Positions 1 to 8,696 of a DNA stretch of 64,000 nt are shown here, piece by piece (positions within the stretch are counted from its first letter, which is position 1; each line of letters begins with the position of its first letter). The DNA lies in contig NZ_MZXW01000053.1 in assembly GCF_004123905.1 (NCBI RefSeq), positions 62,001 through 126,000 on the forward strand, read 5' to 3'. This DNA comes from Bradyrhizobium betae (GTDB lineage Bacteria > Pseudomonadota > Alphaproteobacteria > Rhizobiales > Xanthobacteraceae). The position numbers and the translations under genes were made by a program. Under the pieces are notes generated by a model. It did not search any database. It saw only the letters and a program-made list of their open reading frames with translations, and was not told where the DNA came from.

Positions 1-1047
1 GGTCCCCTCGATCACACCGCGCTGCTTGGCATCGATTATCGCAACTCCGTCGATACTGCGCTCGGCCGCAACGCGACCATCGGTGTGCCCGCGATCAATG
101 CTTTCAATCCGGTGTACGGTCTGCCGCTTCCGCCGCTCTCCGTCGCCTCCTACAACCGCCAGAACCTCGAGCAAGTGGGATTCTATGGCCAGGACCAAGT
201 CAAGTTCGGCGGTTTCGTCGCGCTGCTCGGCCTGCGCTACGACCAGGCTGACCTCAACACCGACAATCTCCTAGCGGGTACGACCGCGCCGAAATCGGAC
301 GGCGCCCTGACCAAGCGCGCCGCGCTGCTTTACAAGTTCGACAACGGCGTCGCGCCCTATGTTCAGTACACCGAATCCTTCCAGCCGCGGCTCGGCACCA
401 ATTTCTTCGGCCAGGCATTCAAGCCGACGCGGGGCCAGCAGGAGGAGGTCGGCGTCAAGTACCAGCCCGATCCGAAGACGCTCCTGACCTTGGCGGCCTT
501 CAACCTCGAACAGCAGAACGTGCTGACGCCCGACCCCGACCCGACCCACATCATCGGAGGCGTGCGCTCCAACGTGCAGACCGGCAAGGTACGCTCACGT
601 GGCGTCGAACTCGAAGGCAAGAGCGAGATAAGCCGCAATCTCACGATGCTCGGCTCCTACACCTACACCGAGATCGTCAATACCGAGTCGAATACGACGA
701 ACCTCGGCAAGCGCGTTCCCGGCATACCGCTTCATGCCGCTTCGCTCTGGGCGGATTACACATTTCACGGGGGCGCGCTCGACGGCTTCGGCCTGTCGGG
801 CGGGGTCCGCTATCTCGGCGCCGCGCCGGGCAATTCGCTCAATACGTTCGACGTTCCCGCCACGACCCTGTTCGATCTCGGCGTGCACTACGACCTTGCG
901 GCCCTTGGTCCCCAGTTCAAGGGCTTTCTCGCGAGTGCCAACGTGACCAACATCTTCGACAAGACGTATGTGGAGGTCTGCCAGGATACTGGCTGCTATT
1001 ACGGTCTCCGCCGCAACGTCATCGCGACGTTGCGCTACCGCTGGTGA
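1..1047 (+). CDS. TonB-dependent siderophore receptor, C-terminal part (5' end outside window)
   Basis: This is the C-terminal half of an outer-membrane TonB-dependent receptor that imports a ferric siderophore. The frame is open from base 1, so the signal peptide, TonB box and plug lie upstream of the window. The roughly 348 residues seen are typical beta-barrel sequence: alternating aromatic strands, a GVEL-EGK strand, late phrases such as ANVTNIFDKTY, and the family ending YGLRRNVIATLRYRW with a terminal aromatic residue. That ending resembles FhuA-type ferrichrome receptors. A PepSY membrane protein follows after 9 bases, a common iron-uptake pairing. The ligand cannot be told from this fragment. 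Confidence 0.93.
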   Translation, partial: GPLDHTALLGIDYRNSVDTALGRNATIGVPAINAFNPVYGLPLPPLSVASYNRQNLEQVGFYGQDQVKFGGFVALLGLRYDQADLNTDNLLAGTTAPKSDGALTKRAALLYKFDNGVAPYVQYTESFQPRLGTNFFGQAFKPTRGQQEEVGVKYQPDPKTLLTLAAFNLEQQNVLTPDPDPTHIIGGVRSNVQTGKVRSRGVELEGKSEISRNLTMLGSYTYTEIVNTESNTTNLGKRVPGIPLHAASLWADYTFHGGALDGFGLSGGVRYLGAAPGNSLNTFDVPATTLFDLGVHYDLAALGPQFKGFLASANVTNIFDKTYVEVCQDTGCYYGLRRNVIATLRYRW

Positions 1048-1056
1048 GGTCACTGC

Positions 1057-2271
1057 ATGAGCGATCAGGCCATCTTCGAGGAACGTGTATACGAGCGAAA
1101 GCCGGCGCTGCGGCGCTGGCTGTTCGTGCATAAATGGTCGAGCCTGATCTGCACGCTGTTCCTGCTGCTGATCTGCATCACCGGCCTGCCGCTGGTGCTG
1201 CGCGACGAGATCGACGGCCTGCTCGACGACGCCTTGCCCTATGCGCAGGTCGCCGAGGGCACGCCCAACATCAGCCTCGACCGGGTCGTCGAGGCCAGCC
1301 GGATGATGTATCCCGGCGAGACCATCCTCTCGGTGTTCGTCGACGATGACGAGCCCAAGATCATGGTATTCATGGCGAGCTCCTGGGAGGCGTTCAAGGC
1401 CAATCGCCGGGCGCTTCACTCGATCCGGTTCGACGCCCGCACCGGCGCCGTGCTGAAACAGACGAAACCGTTCGGCGAGGACGGGCTCACCTTTCTGCAA
1501 TTGATGCTGTCCCTGCACCGCGACCTGTTCGCCGGGCTCGCGGGCGAATTGTTCCTCGGTGCGATGGCGCTGCTGTTCATCGCGGCCATCGTGTCCGGGA
1601 TCGCGATCTACGGGCCTTTCATGCGCAAGCTGGATTTCGGCACCGTGCGTGCCGCCCGATCGGCGCGGCTGAAATGGCTCGACCTGCACAATCTGCTCGG
1701 TGTCGTCACGCTCGGCTGGGCGCTGGTGGTCGGCGCCACCGGGGTGATCAACGAGCTCTCGACGCCATTGTTTGCGCTGTGGCAGCAGACCGACGTGCGC
1801 GCGATGCTGGCGCCGCTGCAAGGCAAGCCGATGCCCCAGGCCTCCGAACTGTCTTCGCCGCAAGCGGCCTATGACACGGTGAAGGCGGCGTTGCCCGATA
1901 TGACCACGACCAGCGTGGTGTATCCGGGCTCGCCATTCGGCTCGCCCTTCCACTACGTGGTCTGGACCAAGGGCAAGGAGCCGCTGACCTCGCGCCTGTT
2001 CAGCCCGGTGCTGGTCGATGCCAGAAGCGGCGCGCTGGCGTCCGCGGTCACCATGCCCTGGTATCTGCGCGCGCTCGAACTCTCGCGTCCCCTGCATTTC
2101 GGCGACTATGGCGGCATGCCGCTGAAGATCATCTGGGTGGTGCTTGACCTCGTCACCATCTTCGTGCTCGGCAGCGGGCTGTATCTCTGGTTCGCGCGGT
2201 CTCGGGCCGCGAAGACGCCGCAACGGTCCACCTCGGCTCTGCCGTTGTCGTCGCCGGGAGCGGCAGAATGA
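1057..2271 (+). CDS. PepSY-associated TM helix domain protein, iron-uptake linked
   Basis: This 404-aa inner-membrane protein has the PepSY-associated transmembrane architecture. A first helix follows the RRWLFVHKWSS segment, a long periplasmic PepSY region lies between about residues 60 and 150, and further helices lie near 165-190, 215-235 and 350-375. Proteins of this family sit beside TonB-dependent siderophore receptors, and some act as ferric reductases that release iron from imported siderophores. That role is inferred here from the receptor gene 9 bases upstream. Its TGA overlaps the next start codon as ATGA, indicating translational coupling. Confidence 0.9.
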   Translation: MSDQAIFEERVYERKPALRRWLFVHKWSSLICTLFLLLICITGLPLVLRDEIDGLLDDALPYAQVAEGTPNISLDRVVEASRMMYPGETILSVFVDDDEPKIMVFMASSWEAFKANRRALHSIRFDARTGAVLKQTKPFGEDGLTFLQLMLSLHRDLFAGLAGELFLGAMALLFIAAIVSGIAIYGPFMRKLDFGTVRAARSARLKWLDLHNLLGVVTLGWALVVGATGVINELSTPLFALWQQTDVRAMLAPLQGKPMPQASELSSPQAAYDTVKAALPDMTTTSVVYPGSPFGSPFHYVVWTKGKEPLTSRLFSPVLVDARSGALASAVTMPWYLRALELSRPLHFGDYGGMPLKIIWVVLDLVTIFVLGSGLYLWFARSRAAKTPQRSTSALPLSSPGAAE

Positions 2272-2447
2272 CCAACCGTTCGCCGAGCCTGATCTGGCGC
2301 TGGCCGGCCTTGCTCGCGGCGCTGAGCATTTTCGGCCTGCTGTCGGCGCTGCTGGGCCAGACTGGAATATGGCTACAATTGTCGTGGATCGCGCTGACCG
2401 TTCCGCTCGCGGTAGCCGCGATCTGCATCGTCCGCAGCCGGAACTGA
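2268..2447 (+). CDS. small hydrophobic membrane protein (59 aa)
   Basis: This 59-aa ORF begins at the ATG of an ATGA overlap with the PepSY gene. It is almost entirely hydrophobic, with two predicted helices (about residues 13-30 and 36-54) and a basic C-terminus ending RSRN. Small two-helix proteins of this kind often end siderophore-receptor/PepSY operons; I know no defined function. The overlap, the high-GC codon use and the clear helix pattern support it as a gene. Confidence 0.7.
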   Translation: MTNRSPSLIWRWPALLAALSIFGLLSALLGQTGIWLQLSWIALTVPLAVAAICIVRSRN

Positions 2448-2462
2448 TCCGGATTGCCAGTG

Positions 2463-2918
2463 CTACTCGGCCGGCTCAGCCGCCGCCTCGTCGGGGGCGC
2501 CGGCGCGGCTTGCCATGATTCCAAGGGCAACGCCGCCGATCGCCAGGATCGGCAGCAGCCGCTTGACCCCGATGGCGCGCACGATCTGAAGCCCCGTCGC
2601 GATCAGCATGGGATCGGCAAGCATGCTCGAGGCCGCCGATTTCGCGGCGCGCTCGGCCGCGATCCGGGCACGCTCCTGCATCTGGCGCTTGTAGCCCCAA
2701 TAGGTCCCGGCAGCGGTGAGCGTCAGCAGGAAGAAGATGCCGGCGCCGGCGAGGCAGGCCTGCACCGGTCCGTAGGTCTGGAGCACCGAGATGAAGGCGG
2801 CGGCGCAAAGGAAGCATGTGGTGATGAACAGCGCGAACGCAGCGCCTGCGGCGAGCGACGTCAGCCGGACCGTCGCGCCGGTCGATGCGCTGATACCATC
2901 GATGATGCGTTGAAACAT
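2463..2918 (-). CDS. small inner-membrane protein, stress-operon partner
   Basis: A 151-aa membrane protein of unassigned function. I chose the ATG at 2918 rather than an upstream ATG at 2978 because GAGGAG lies at good distance before it. Two strong helices lie near residues 20-40 and 50-75, followed by a basic helical stretch (KRQMQERARIAAERAAKS) and a third helix near 118-135. It lies about 90 bases downstream of the DUF883-like gene on the same strand and probably shares its EcfG-type promoter. It may be one of the holin-like small stress membrane proteins, but no motif fixes that. Confidence 0.75.
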   Translation of the reverse strand: MFQRIIDGISASTGATVRLTSLAAGAAFALFITTCFLCAAAFISVLQTYGPVQACLAGAGIFFLLTLTAAGTYWGYKRQMQERARIAAERAAKSAASSMLADPMLIATGLQIVRAIGVKRLLPILAIGGVALGIMASRAGAPDEAAAEPAE

Positions 2919-3007
2919 GGACTTGCTCCTCAATGCCCCACAAGCCAAATTTGCGCCAGCCGATCGCGGCGGCGCCACAGCGCGCCGTCACCGCGATCCC
3001 GGCAGCC

Positions 3008-3379
3008 TTACCGGCGCCAGGCGGCGCCGATCAGGAAGCCGATGCCGAGCGCGATCCCGACGGTCGCAAGCGGCCGCTGCGTGATCGCGTCCTCCAGCGT
3101 CTCCTCGATCGAGCCGTAGGCGTCCTGCGCCGCACCCATCATGGCGCTGCCGCGCTCCGACATGTCGTCGAGCGTCGAATCCATGTTCTCGCGTGCCTGC
3201 TTGTAACCACGCCGAGCCTGCTTGCCCGTGGCGTTTGCAAAGGTATTGAGCGCGTCGGTGATCTGATCGGTGAGGGCGGCGATATCGCTTTTCACGGCTG
3301 CTACATCCTTCTCGAGGCGTTCTCTGGTGGCTTTGTCGGTCCAGTCTCTCATCCCGGCTTCGGCGTTGCTCGTTGACAT
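3008..3379 (-). CDS. DUF883/ElaB-like membrane-anchored stress protein
   Basis: A 123-aa protein with the layout of the DUF883 (ElaB/YqjD) family: a long amphipathic helix (about residues 12-95, rich in Lys, Glu, Ala and Gln), then ITQRPLATVGIALGIGFLIGAAWRR, which is one C-terminal transmembrane helix with a GIGFLIG motif and basic tail. E. coli members are membrane-anchored, stationary-phase, ribosome-associated proteins. A GGAAC-N16-CGTT element at 3418-3442 on this strand predicts control by the general-stress sigma factor EcfG. It is the first gene of a likely two-gene unit. Confidence 0.85.
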   Translation of the reverse strand: MSTSNAEAGMRDWTDKATRERLEKDVAAVKSDIAALTDQITDALNTFANATGKQARRGYKQARENMDSTLDDMSERGSAMMGAAQDAYGSIEETLEDAITQRPLATVGIALGIGFLIGAAWRR

Positions 3380-3417
3380 CTGGGGCTCCGAATTGTTGGC
3401 GGCTGAGATAGCCGGAA

Positions 3418-3442
3418 AACGTTTCGTTATGACGGAAGTTCC
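3418..3442 (-). promoter_or_regulatory. EcfG-type (general stress) promoter of the DUF883 gene
   Basis: Read on the minus strand, GGAAC (3442-3438) and CGTT (3421-3418) are separated by exactly 16 bases. This matches the EcfG promoter consensus GGAAC-N16/17-CGTT of alphaproteobacteria. The -10 element lies about 40 bases before the start codon at 3379. Confidence 0.75.
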
Positions 3443-3457
3443 GTTCGCGGGATCCCA

Positions 3458-4543
3458 TTACTCCTGCGGCAGCTGCGGCGAATTCACCGGCATCAGGTGC
3501 TCCTTCAGGATCAGCCCGACGATCAGCAGCGGCGACGACAGGAACGCGCCCATCGGCCCCCACAGCCAGGTCCAGAACGCCAGTGCGATGAACACGGCGA
3601 GTGCGTTCAGCGCCAGCCTGCGCCCGATGATGGTCGGCGTGACGAAGTGCCCTTCCAGGAAGGTGATGCCGCCGAAGGCGAGCCCGGCCATCAACCCGCC
3701 ACCCAGCGTCGGGAAGGCGACGAGCCCAACCACGACCAGGACGACGAACATCGCGATCGGTCCGATGATAGGGATGAAGTTGAGCGCCGCCGCGAGCGCG
3801 CCGAGCCCGGCCGGATTGGGCATGCCGGTGAGCGCGCAGACAACGCCGGTTGCGATGCCGACGCCGATATTGATGACGGTGACGGTCAGGAGGTAATTGC
3901 CGAGATGAATCTCGATCTCATTCAGTATCCGCAGCGTGCGCAGGCGTGCATCGCGGTCGCCAAAGGTCATGATCAGCGCCCGCCGCAGGTCGCGCCAGCT
4001 CGCGATGAACAGGATCAGCGTGGCGAAGAACAGCAGGAATTCGGCGAAGGTCGGCGACAGGAATTCCAGCGTCGGCTGCACCCATTCGAATTTCGGCACC
4101 TGGAAACCCGGCAACCCCTCGGGGCCGCCGACCATGATTTGCAGCTCCTTCCACAAGGCCAGCGGCCGGTCGAAGACGTGCAGCTTGTCCTTCAACTGGG
4201 CGCCGAGCTCGGGCAGGCGCGAGCTCCACTCCATCGCGGGCGCCGCAATCAGCGCGAACACGAAGGTAACAAGCGCGGTCACCGCGATCACGATCAGGAC
4301 GGCGCCGACCGCACGCGGGACGTGCCGCCGCTCCAGGAAGGATGCGGCCGGCGACAACATGGTCCCGGCGACAATGGCCATCACGACCGGGAGAAAGAAC
4401 GCCTTCGCAATGTAGAGGACCGCGACCACGGCGATCAGCAGCAGGCCGGCAAGCGCAAAGGCGACGAACTCGGCGCGGCGGATCACCGGCGGCAACTCGG
4501 CATGACTGCCGGGGAGGGGTTCACCTTCGCTGCTGCCGGACAT
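3458..4543 (-). CDS. AI-2E family (PerM-like) transporter
   Basis: A polytopic inner-membrane protein of the AI-2E/PerM family (361 aa from the chosen start). Helices lie near the N-terminus (FVAFALAGLLLIAVVAVLYIA, then a second pair), followed by a soluble loop, five or six C-terminal helices and the family-typical region LEGHFVTPTIIGRRLALNALAVFIALAFW. Members export autoinducer-2 or act in ion or osmolyte efflux; the substrate here is unknown. The frame is open to an ATG at 4621, but an EcfG promoter with its -10 at 4624-4627 would start transcription near 4617. I therefore take the internal ATG at 4543. The gene diverges from the L,D-transpeptidase. Confidence 0.88.
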   Translation of the reverse strand: MSGSSEGEPLPGSHAELPPVIRRAEFVAFALAGLLLIAVVAVLYIAKAFFLPVVMAIVAGTMLSPAASFLERRHVPRAVGAVLIVIAVTALVTFVFALIAAPAMEWSSRLPELGAQLKDKLHVFDRPLALWKELQIMVGGPEGLPGFQVPKFEWVQPTLEFLSPTFAEFLLFFATLILFIASWRDLRRALIMTFGDRDARLRTLRILNEIEIHLGNYLLTVTVINIGVGIATGVVCALTGMPNPAGLGALAAALNFIPIIGPIAMFVVLVVVGLVAFPTLGGGLMAGLAFGGITFLEGHFVTPTIIGRRLALNALAVFIALAFWTWLWGPMGAFLSSPLLIVGLILKEHLMPVNSPQLPQE

Positions 4544-4623
4544 CAGACGTTCACTGGGAAGGACGCGCACAATACTTCTCCCGCACGGGAGCCTCCGCGC
4601 GCCCATTGATGACCCGTTCAACC

Positions 4624-4648
4624 AACGTGCAGAGTGGGCTCCGGTTCC
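4624..4648 (-). promoter_or_regulatory. EcfG-type promoter of the AI-2E transporter gene
   Basis: On the minus strand GGAAC (4648-4644) and CGTT (4627-4624) are separated by 16 bases, matching the EcfG consensus. Its predicted transcription start excludes the most upstream ATG of the transporter frame. It lies back to back with a second such promoter at 4708-4733 on the other strand. Confidence 0.75.
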
Positions 4649-4707
4649 ATCGCGGCTTCGTGAAGCTGCGCTCGCTTGACTGTGACTTCATCGCCGCATC
4701 GCTCAGT

Positions 4708-4733
4708 GGAACTTGAGTCGGTTCGTCCGCGTT
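4708..4733 (+). promoter_or_regulatory. EcfG-type promoter of the L,D-transpeptidase gene
   Basis: GGAAC at 4708-4712 and CGTT at 4730-4733 are separated by 17 bases, within the EcfG range. The -10 element is about 50 bases before the ATG at 4782. The divergent arrangement with 4624-4648 suggests both genes respond to the PhyR-NepR-EcfG stress pathway. Confidence 0.75.
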
Positions 4734-4781
4734 TGTTAGGAAGCCGCATCACCCTGATGCAGACATCTCACGGGGCAGCAC

Positions 4782-5564
4782 ATGACAAAGTTGTCTTCAG
4801 CCCGCCGCAGCTTCTCGCCGCGCGCCGTCACCGCTTTTGCCTTCGCGACAGCATTGCTGACCGTGCCGTTCGCGGCACACGCCCAGAGGCTCGGCTACGC
4901 GCCGATGCAGCCGCAGGCTTATCCGCAAGACCAGGCGACCTATTCGCAGGGCTATTCGGCTGGGCCGCAAGCCGCGGACGAGGACGCTGCGCTGCCTGAC
5001 CGGCTGCGCAAGCAAATCGTCAGCTTCGACCGCGGTGAGCCCGCCGGCACCATCGTGATCGATACCGCCAACACCTACCTTTATTATGTGCTCGGCAATG
5101 GCCGCGCGATCCGTTACGGCGTCGGCGTCGGCCGCGAAGGCTTCACCTGGGCAGGCGTGCAGAGCGTGACGCGCAAGGCGGAATGGCCGGATTGGCATCC
5201 GCCGGCCGAGATGATCGCGCGCCAGCCCTATCTGCCGCGCTTCGTCGCCGGCGGCCCGGGCAATCCGCTCGGTGCACGCGCGATGTATCTCGGCTCGAGC
5301 GAATACCGCATCCACGGCACCAACGATCCCACCACCATCGGCAAGTTCGTCTCCTCCGGCTGCATCCGTCTCACCAACGAGGACGTCAGCGATCTCTTCA
5401 GCCGCGTCAGTGTCGGCACCAAGGTCGTGGTGCTGCCGAAGAATGCGCCGCTGATGGCCAAGGGAGGTGACAAGGGGAATGATTCCTGGCGCAAGCGTCC
5501 GGCGATGACGACGCTGCCCTCAGGCCGGCAGGCGCTGAATATCCCGACGTCGGCCGTGAACTAA
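4782..5564 (+). CDS. L,D-transpeptidase (YkuD domain)
   Basis: A 260-aa secreted enzyme that crosslinks peptidoglycan, or attaches proteins to it, through 3-3 peptide bonds. An N-terminal signal peptide (ATALLTVPFAAHA) leads into a Gln/Tyr-rich linker and then a YkuD domain from about residue 85. The active-site block is visible: the HGTN histidine and, 17 residues later, the S-x-G-C-I-R cysteine motif (SSGCIRLTNEDV). The C-terminus is a basic tail after the domain. An EcfG promoter precedes it, fitting wall remodelling under stress. A secreted DUF2865 protein follows after 19 bases and is probably cotranscribed. Confidence 0.93.
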   Translation: MTKLSSARRSFSPRAVTAFAFATALLTVPFAAHAQRLGYAPMQPQAYPQDQATYSQGYSAGPQAADEDAALPDRLRKQIVSFDRGEPAGTIVIDTANTYLYYVLGNGRAIRYGVGVGREGFTWAGVQSVTRKAEWPDWHPPAEMIARQPYLPRFVAGGPGNPLGARAMYLGSSEYRIHGTNDPTTIGKFVSSGCIRLTNEDVSDLFSRVSVGTKVVVLPKNAPLMAKGGDKGNDSWRKRPAMTTLPSGRQALNIPTSAVN

Positions 5565-5583
5565 AGAAACTGAGTGAGGTCAC

Positions 5584-6237
5584 ATGACTGGACGTTCGAT
5601 CAGCAAACTGGCGAGCGGTGCGGCGGCGGTCTTCGCCGTCGCCTCCGTCGGCCTCGCGCTGACGCCATCGGCGCATGCGGAGGATTTCTTCTCGGCGCTG
5701 TTCGGTGGCTTCGGAAGGCGGCCGCCGCCGCAAATCCAGATGCCGTTCGCGAATGACGACATGCCGCGCTACGACACACCGCGCCAGCGGGCTTCCTATG
5801 GCGGCGGCACCGCTTATTGCGTGCGCGGTTGCGACGGTCGCTACTTCCCGGCGCAGGGAAATGATGCCGAGAGCAAGGCGCAATCCTGCAAGAGCTTCTG
5901 CCCGACGTCGGAAACCTCGCTGGTCTACGGCAGTAACATCGACGACGCTACGACGGACAAGGGAAAATCCTATTCCGAGCTGCCGAACGCGTTCCGCTAT
6001 CGCAACGAGATCGTCGCGGGCTGCACCTGCAACGGCAAGGATCCGGTCGGTCTCGCTCAGGTCAAGGCCGAGGAGGATCCCACCCTGCGCAAGGGCGACA
6101 TCGTCGCGGGCAGCGAGGGCCTCGTCGTCGCCAACCGCAACGCCAACGACCGCCGCGGTGTTGCGATGAATTTTTCTCCGCTGCCGGAGTCGGTCCGCGC
6201 AAGGTTCCGTCAGGTGCCGGTGGTGGCGAAGGAGTAG
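5584..6237 (+). CDS. DUF2865 secreted protein
   Basis: A 217-aa protein with a clear signal peptide (AAAVFAVASVGLALTPSAHA) and the DUF2865 core: CVRGCDGRYFP, a second pair of cysteines in SCKSFCPT, and CTCNGKDPVGLA. The regular cysteine pairs suggest a disulfide-stabilised periplasmic fold. Its molecular role is not known. It begins 19 bases after the L,D-transpeptidase with GAGG before the ATG, so the two are likely one transcript and may share an envelope-stress role; that link is inferred from position. Confidence 0.87.
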   Translation: MTGRSISKLASGAAAVFAVASVGLALTPSAHAEDFFSALFGGFGRRPPPQIQMPFANDDMPRYDTPRQRASYGGGTAYCVRGCDGRYFPAQGNDAESKAQSCKSFCPTSETSLVYGSNIDDATTDKGKSYSELPNAFRYRNEIVAGCTCNGKDPVGLAQVKAEEDPTLRKGDIVAGSEGLVVANRNANDRRGVAMNFSPLPESVRARFRQVPVVAKE

Positions 6238-6280
6238 GTGGCTTCGGGTGGGGCGCGGCGCTGTCGCCTCCATCTCCGCC

Positions 6281-6316
6281 GTCGTCCCGGACAAGCGGAG
6301 CGCCGATCCGGGACCC
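6281..6316. repeat. REP-like intergenic repeat, half unit
   Basis: The motif GTCGTCCCGGACAAGC followed by GATCCGGGACCCA recurs at 28596-28749 in this window, where it forms both arms of a palindrome. Here only one arm is present, between the convergent ends of the DUF2865 and chemoreceptor genes. Confidence 0.6.
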
Positions 6317-6328
6317 AACTCGCAGCCC

Positions 6329-8422
6329 TTACGCCGCGCGGATCTTCCCCAGGAAGTCGCTGACCTCATGGCCGAGCTGGCGGCTCTGGCTCTCCAGCAT
6401 CTCGGAGGCGTGCTTGACGTTGTCGGCAGCGGCTGCGGCGGCGTCCGCGTCGGCCTTCACGCCGGTGATGTTGTCCGTGACGTTCTTGGTGCCCTGCGCC
6501 GCGAACTGCGTGCTGCGGGTGATTTCCTGGGTCGCCGCGCCCTGCTCCTGCACCGCGGCGGCGATGGCGGTCGCGACCTCGTTCACTTCGCCGATGATGC
6601 CGCCGATGGTCTGGATTGCGTTGATGGCGTCGCCCGCGACCTTCTGGATGTCGGCGATCTGCTCGGAGATTTCCTCGGTCGCCTTCGCCGTCTGGCTCGC
6701 CAGCGACTTCACCTCCGAGGCCACCACCGCGAAGCCGCGTCCGGCATCGCCGGCGCGGGCCGCCTCGATCGTCGCGTTGAGCGCCAGCAGATTGGTCTGC
6801 TGCGCAATGGTGTTGATCAGGCCGACGACCTCGCCGATGCGGCCGGCCGACTTCTGCAATCCCTGCACCGTGCCGTCAGTCTCACGCGCCTGGGTCACGG
6901 CGCGGCTGGCGATGCCTGCGGCATGCGCGGCCTGCTGGCTGATGTCGTTGATCGAGGCGGAGAGCTCCTCGGCGGCCGCGGCGACGCTGTCGACGCTCAT
7001 GGACGCGTCGTTCGAAGCCTTCCCGGCCGTCTGGACCCGGTCATTGGTCTGACGCGACACGTTTGAGAGATCGCCTGACGTCTTGCGCATCTCGCCGGAC
7101 GCCTCGCTCAATTCGCCGAGCGTCTTGCGCACGGCGCCCTCGAACTCCCCGACATAAGCCTCGACGGCGCGCTGGCGTGCGGCTGCGCCGACGTTGCGTT
7201 CGCGCTCGTGCTCCTCGATCTTGAGTTTTTCGGTCGCCTGCTGCTTGAAGGTTTCCAGCGCGCCGGCCAGCGCGCCGATCTCGTCCTGGCGGTCGAGATA
7301 GCCGCTGTTGACGGCCAGATCGCCGCCGGCGACCTTCAGCATGGCATCGCGGATGGTGTTGAGCGGGGTGATGACGCGGCGGCTGACCAGCATGATCGCG
7401 CCGGCGGCAAGGCCGATGGCGAGCGCCAGCAGCACGAGCTGCATAATCAGCGCGCGTTGAGCTGCGTCGCGTTGATCCAGCGTATGGCCCTTGGCGGCAT
7501 CGAGTGCGCTCTCGGCCACGGCAACCGCGCTGGACAGGCGTCCCACCGTGACCGGAGTCCATTGGTTCGCGGTCATCTCGGCCTTCTCGCCATTGGCGAG
7601 TGTGTTGGCGAGACGATCGCGAAGCGCCAGATATTGCGGATCGAAATAGGCGGTCTTGGCTGCGGCCACGGCGGACGACAGGGCCGGCGGCAGTTGCATG
7701 CCGGACGTCGACAATTCCAGCGCCTGCCACATCGCGGTCGTTCCGCCGACGAATTGGGTATAGGCGAGACGGGCCTCCGGCGTGATGCGGCCGGCGTTGA
7801 GACCGGTCGAGACGATCAGCGACGCTTCGCCCGCGGTGTTGCGGAGCAGCCAGGCGTTCTGCTTGATCGAGAGCAACTGGTCGATCGCCGCGTCCTGGTG
7901 GTTGACGGTTGCGGCCAGAACGTTCGAGAGCTTGTCCAGCGTCTCGAGCAGCCCTTGCGTCGTCCCCATGTAGTCCTTCGGCAGGCCCGCGCGGCGCTGA
8001 TCCTTCGGTTTGGCCACGTCTTCCCAAAACTGCTTCTGCTGCTCGCTCGCCGATTTGTACAGACGCGCGAGCTCCGGCACCAACGTGCTCGACTGCGGAA
8101 ACTCCATGGCGGGCAACAGCGCCAGCGCGCGTGCCATCGCCGGCATCTCGGCGTCCCGGATCGCGCGCAGATATTTTTCGATCTCGGAATCCATCGGCTC
8201 GGTGGAGTTGAGGAGCCGGTTGGTGGTCGAGCGGTCGGTGCGCAGATTGTGCATCGCCTTGAACAGATCGGCGGAGGCGTCAGCGATCTGCGAGATGCGG
8301 CTGGCGGTCTTCAGGCGCCCCCAGGACTCGTAGGCGGTGAGCGAGAGCGCAATCACCACACAGACCGACGTGATCGCAATCACTGCTTTCAGCAGCGCGG
8401 ATATGGTCAGACGATTGAGCAT
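6329..8422 (-). CDS. methyl-accepting chemotaxis protein
   Basis: A 697-aa transmembrane chemoreceptor. The N-terminal helix (LLKAVIAITSVCVVIALSLTA) is followed by a periplasmic helical sensor of about 290 residues and a second helix (about 325-350). A HAMP linker follows (ITPLNTIRDAMLKVAGGDL), then a long coiled-coil signalling domain. The conserved hairpin tip for CheA/CheW contact is present as NLLALNATIEAARAG-DAGRGFAVVA-EVKSLA. There is no NWETY-like CheR pentapeptide at the C-terminus. No che genes are nearby, so it is an orphan receptor. The ligand is unknown. Confidence 0.94.
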   Translation of the reverse strand: MLNRLTISALLKAVIAITSVCVVIALSLTAYESWGRLKTASRISQIADASADLFKAMHNLRTDRSTTNRLLNSTEPMDSEIEKYLRAIRDAEMPAMARALALLPAMEFPQSSTLVPELARLYKSASEQQKQFWEDVAKPKDQRRAGLPKDYMGTTQGLLETLDKLSNVLAATVNHQDAAIDQLLSIKQNAWLLRNTAGEASLIVSTGLNAGRITPEARLAYTQFVGGTTAMWQALELSTSGMQLPPALSSAVAAAKTAYFDPQYLALRDRLANTLANGEKAEMTANQWTPVTVGRLSSAVAVAESALDAAKGHTLDQRDAAQRALIMQLVLLALAIGLAAGAIMLVSRRVITPLNTIRDAMLKVAGGDLAVNSGYLDRQDEIGALAGALETFKQQATEKLKIEEHERERNVGAAARQRAVEAYVGEFEGAVRKTLGELSEASGEMRKTSGDLSNVSRQTNDRVQTAGKASNDASMSVDSVAAAAEELSASINDISQQAAHAAGIASRAVTQARETDGTVQGLQKSAGRIGEVVGLINTIAQQTNLLALNATIEAARAGDAGRGFAVVASEVKSLASQTAKATEEISEQIADIQKVAGDAINAIQTIGGIIGEVNEVATAIAAAVQEQGAATQEITRSTQFAAQGTKNVTDNITGVKADADAAAAAADNVKHASEMLESQSRQLGHEVSDFLGKIRAA

Positions 8423-8631
8423 CGAAGTCCCCCCAAAATTCCCATTTCAAAGTTCGTGAAGACGCCCGGCAACATCGACAAACGGGGGCGCGGCAGTTCG
8501 GCAATCGCATGCCGTTTGCGGCTCATGGCCCAAACGGTTTCCGCATCTGAAACGAAAAGGGTAAAGTTTTAGGAGGGGCGGCTCATCGTAGAAGTACGCA
8601 TTTACTAGAAGTTGCAGTGGGTTGCTGCGAT

Positions 8632-8656
8632 GGAACCAACGCGGGAGTTGCGCGTT
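8632..8656 (+). promoter_or_regulatory. EcfG-type promoter of the 51-aa membrane protein gene
   Basis: GGAAC (8632-8636) and CGTT (8653-8656) are separated by 16 bases, an exact match to the EcfG consensus. The start codon of the small gene is 41 bases downstream of the -10. Confidence 0.75.
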
Positions 8657-8696
8657 AAGAGACTGTCAGCAATTTGCCTGAAGGGGGGTCCTAGCG

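Noticed and set aside
595..2223. 542-codon minus-strand open frame
   Set aside because: Its product is Arg/His/Gln-rich, with no motifs, and it is the antisense shadow of the receptor and PepSY genes, which have clear homology.
3497..4609. 370-codon plus-strand frame opposite the AI-2E transporter
   Set aside because: Extremely charged and repetitive in Asp/Gln/Arg, with no homology; it mirrors the transporter's hydrophobic codons.
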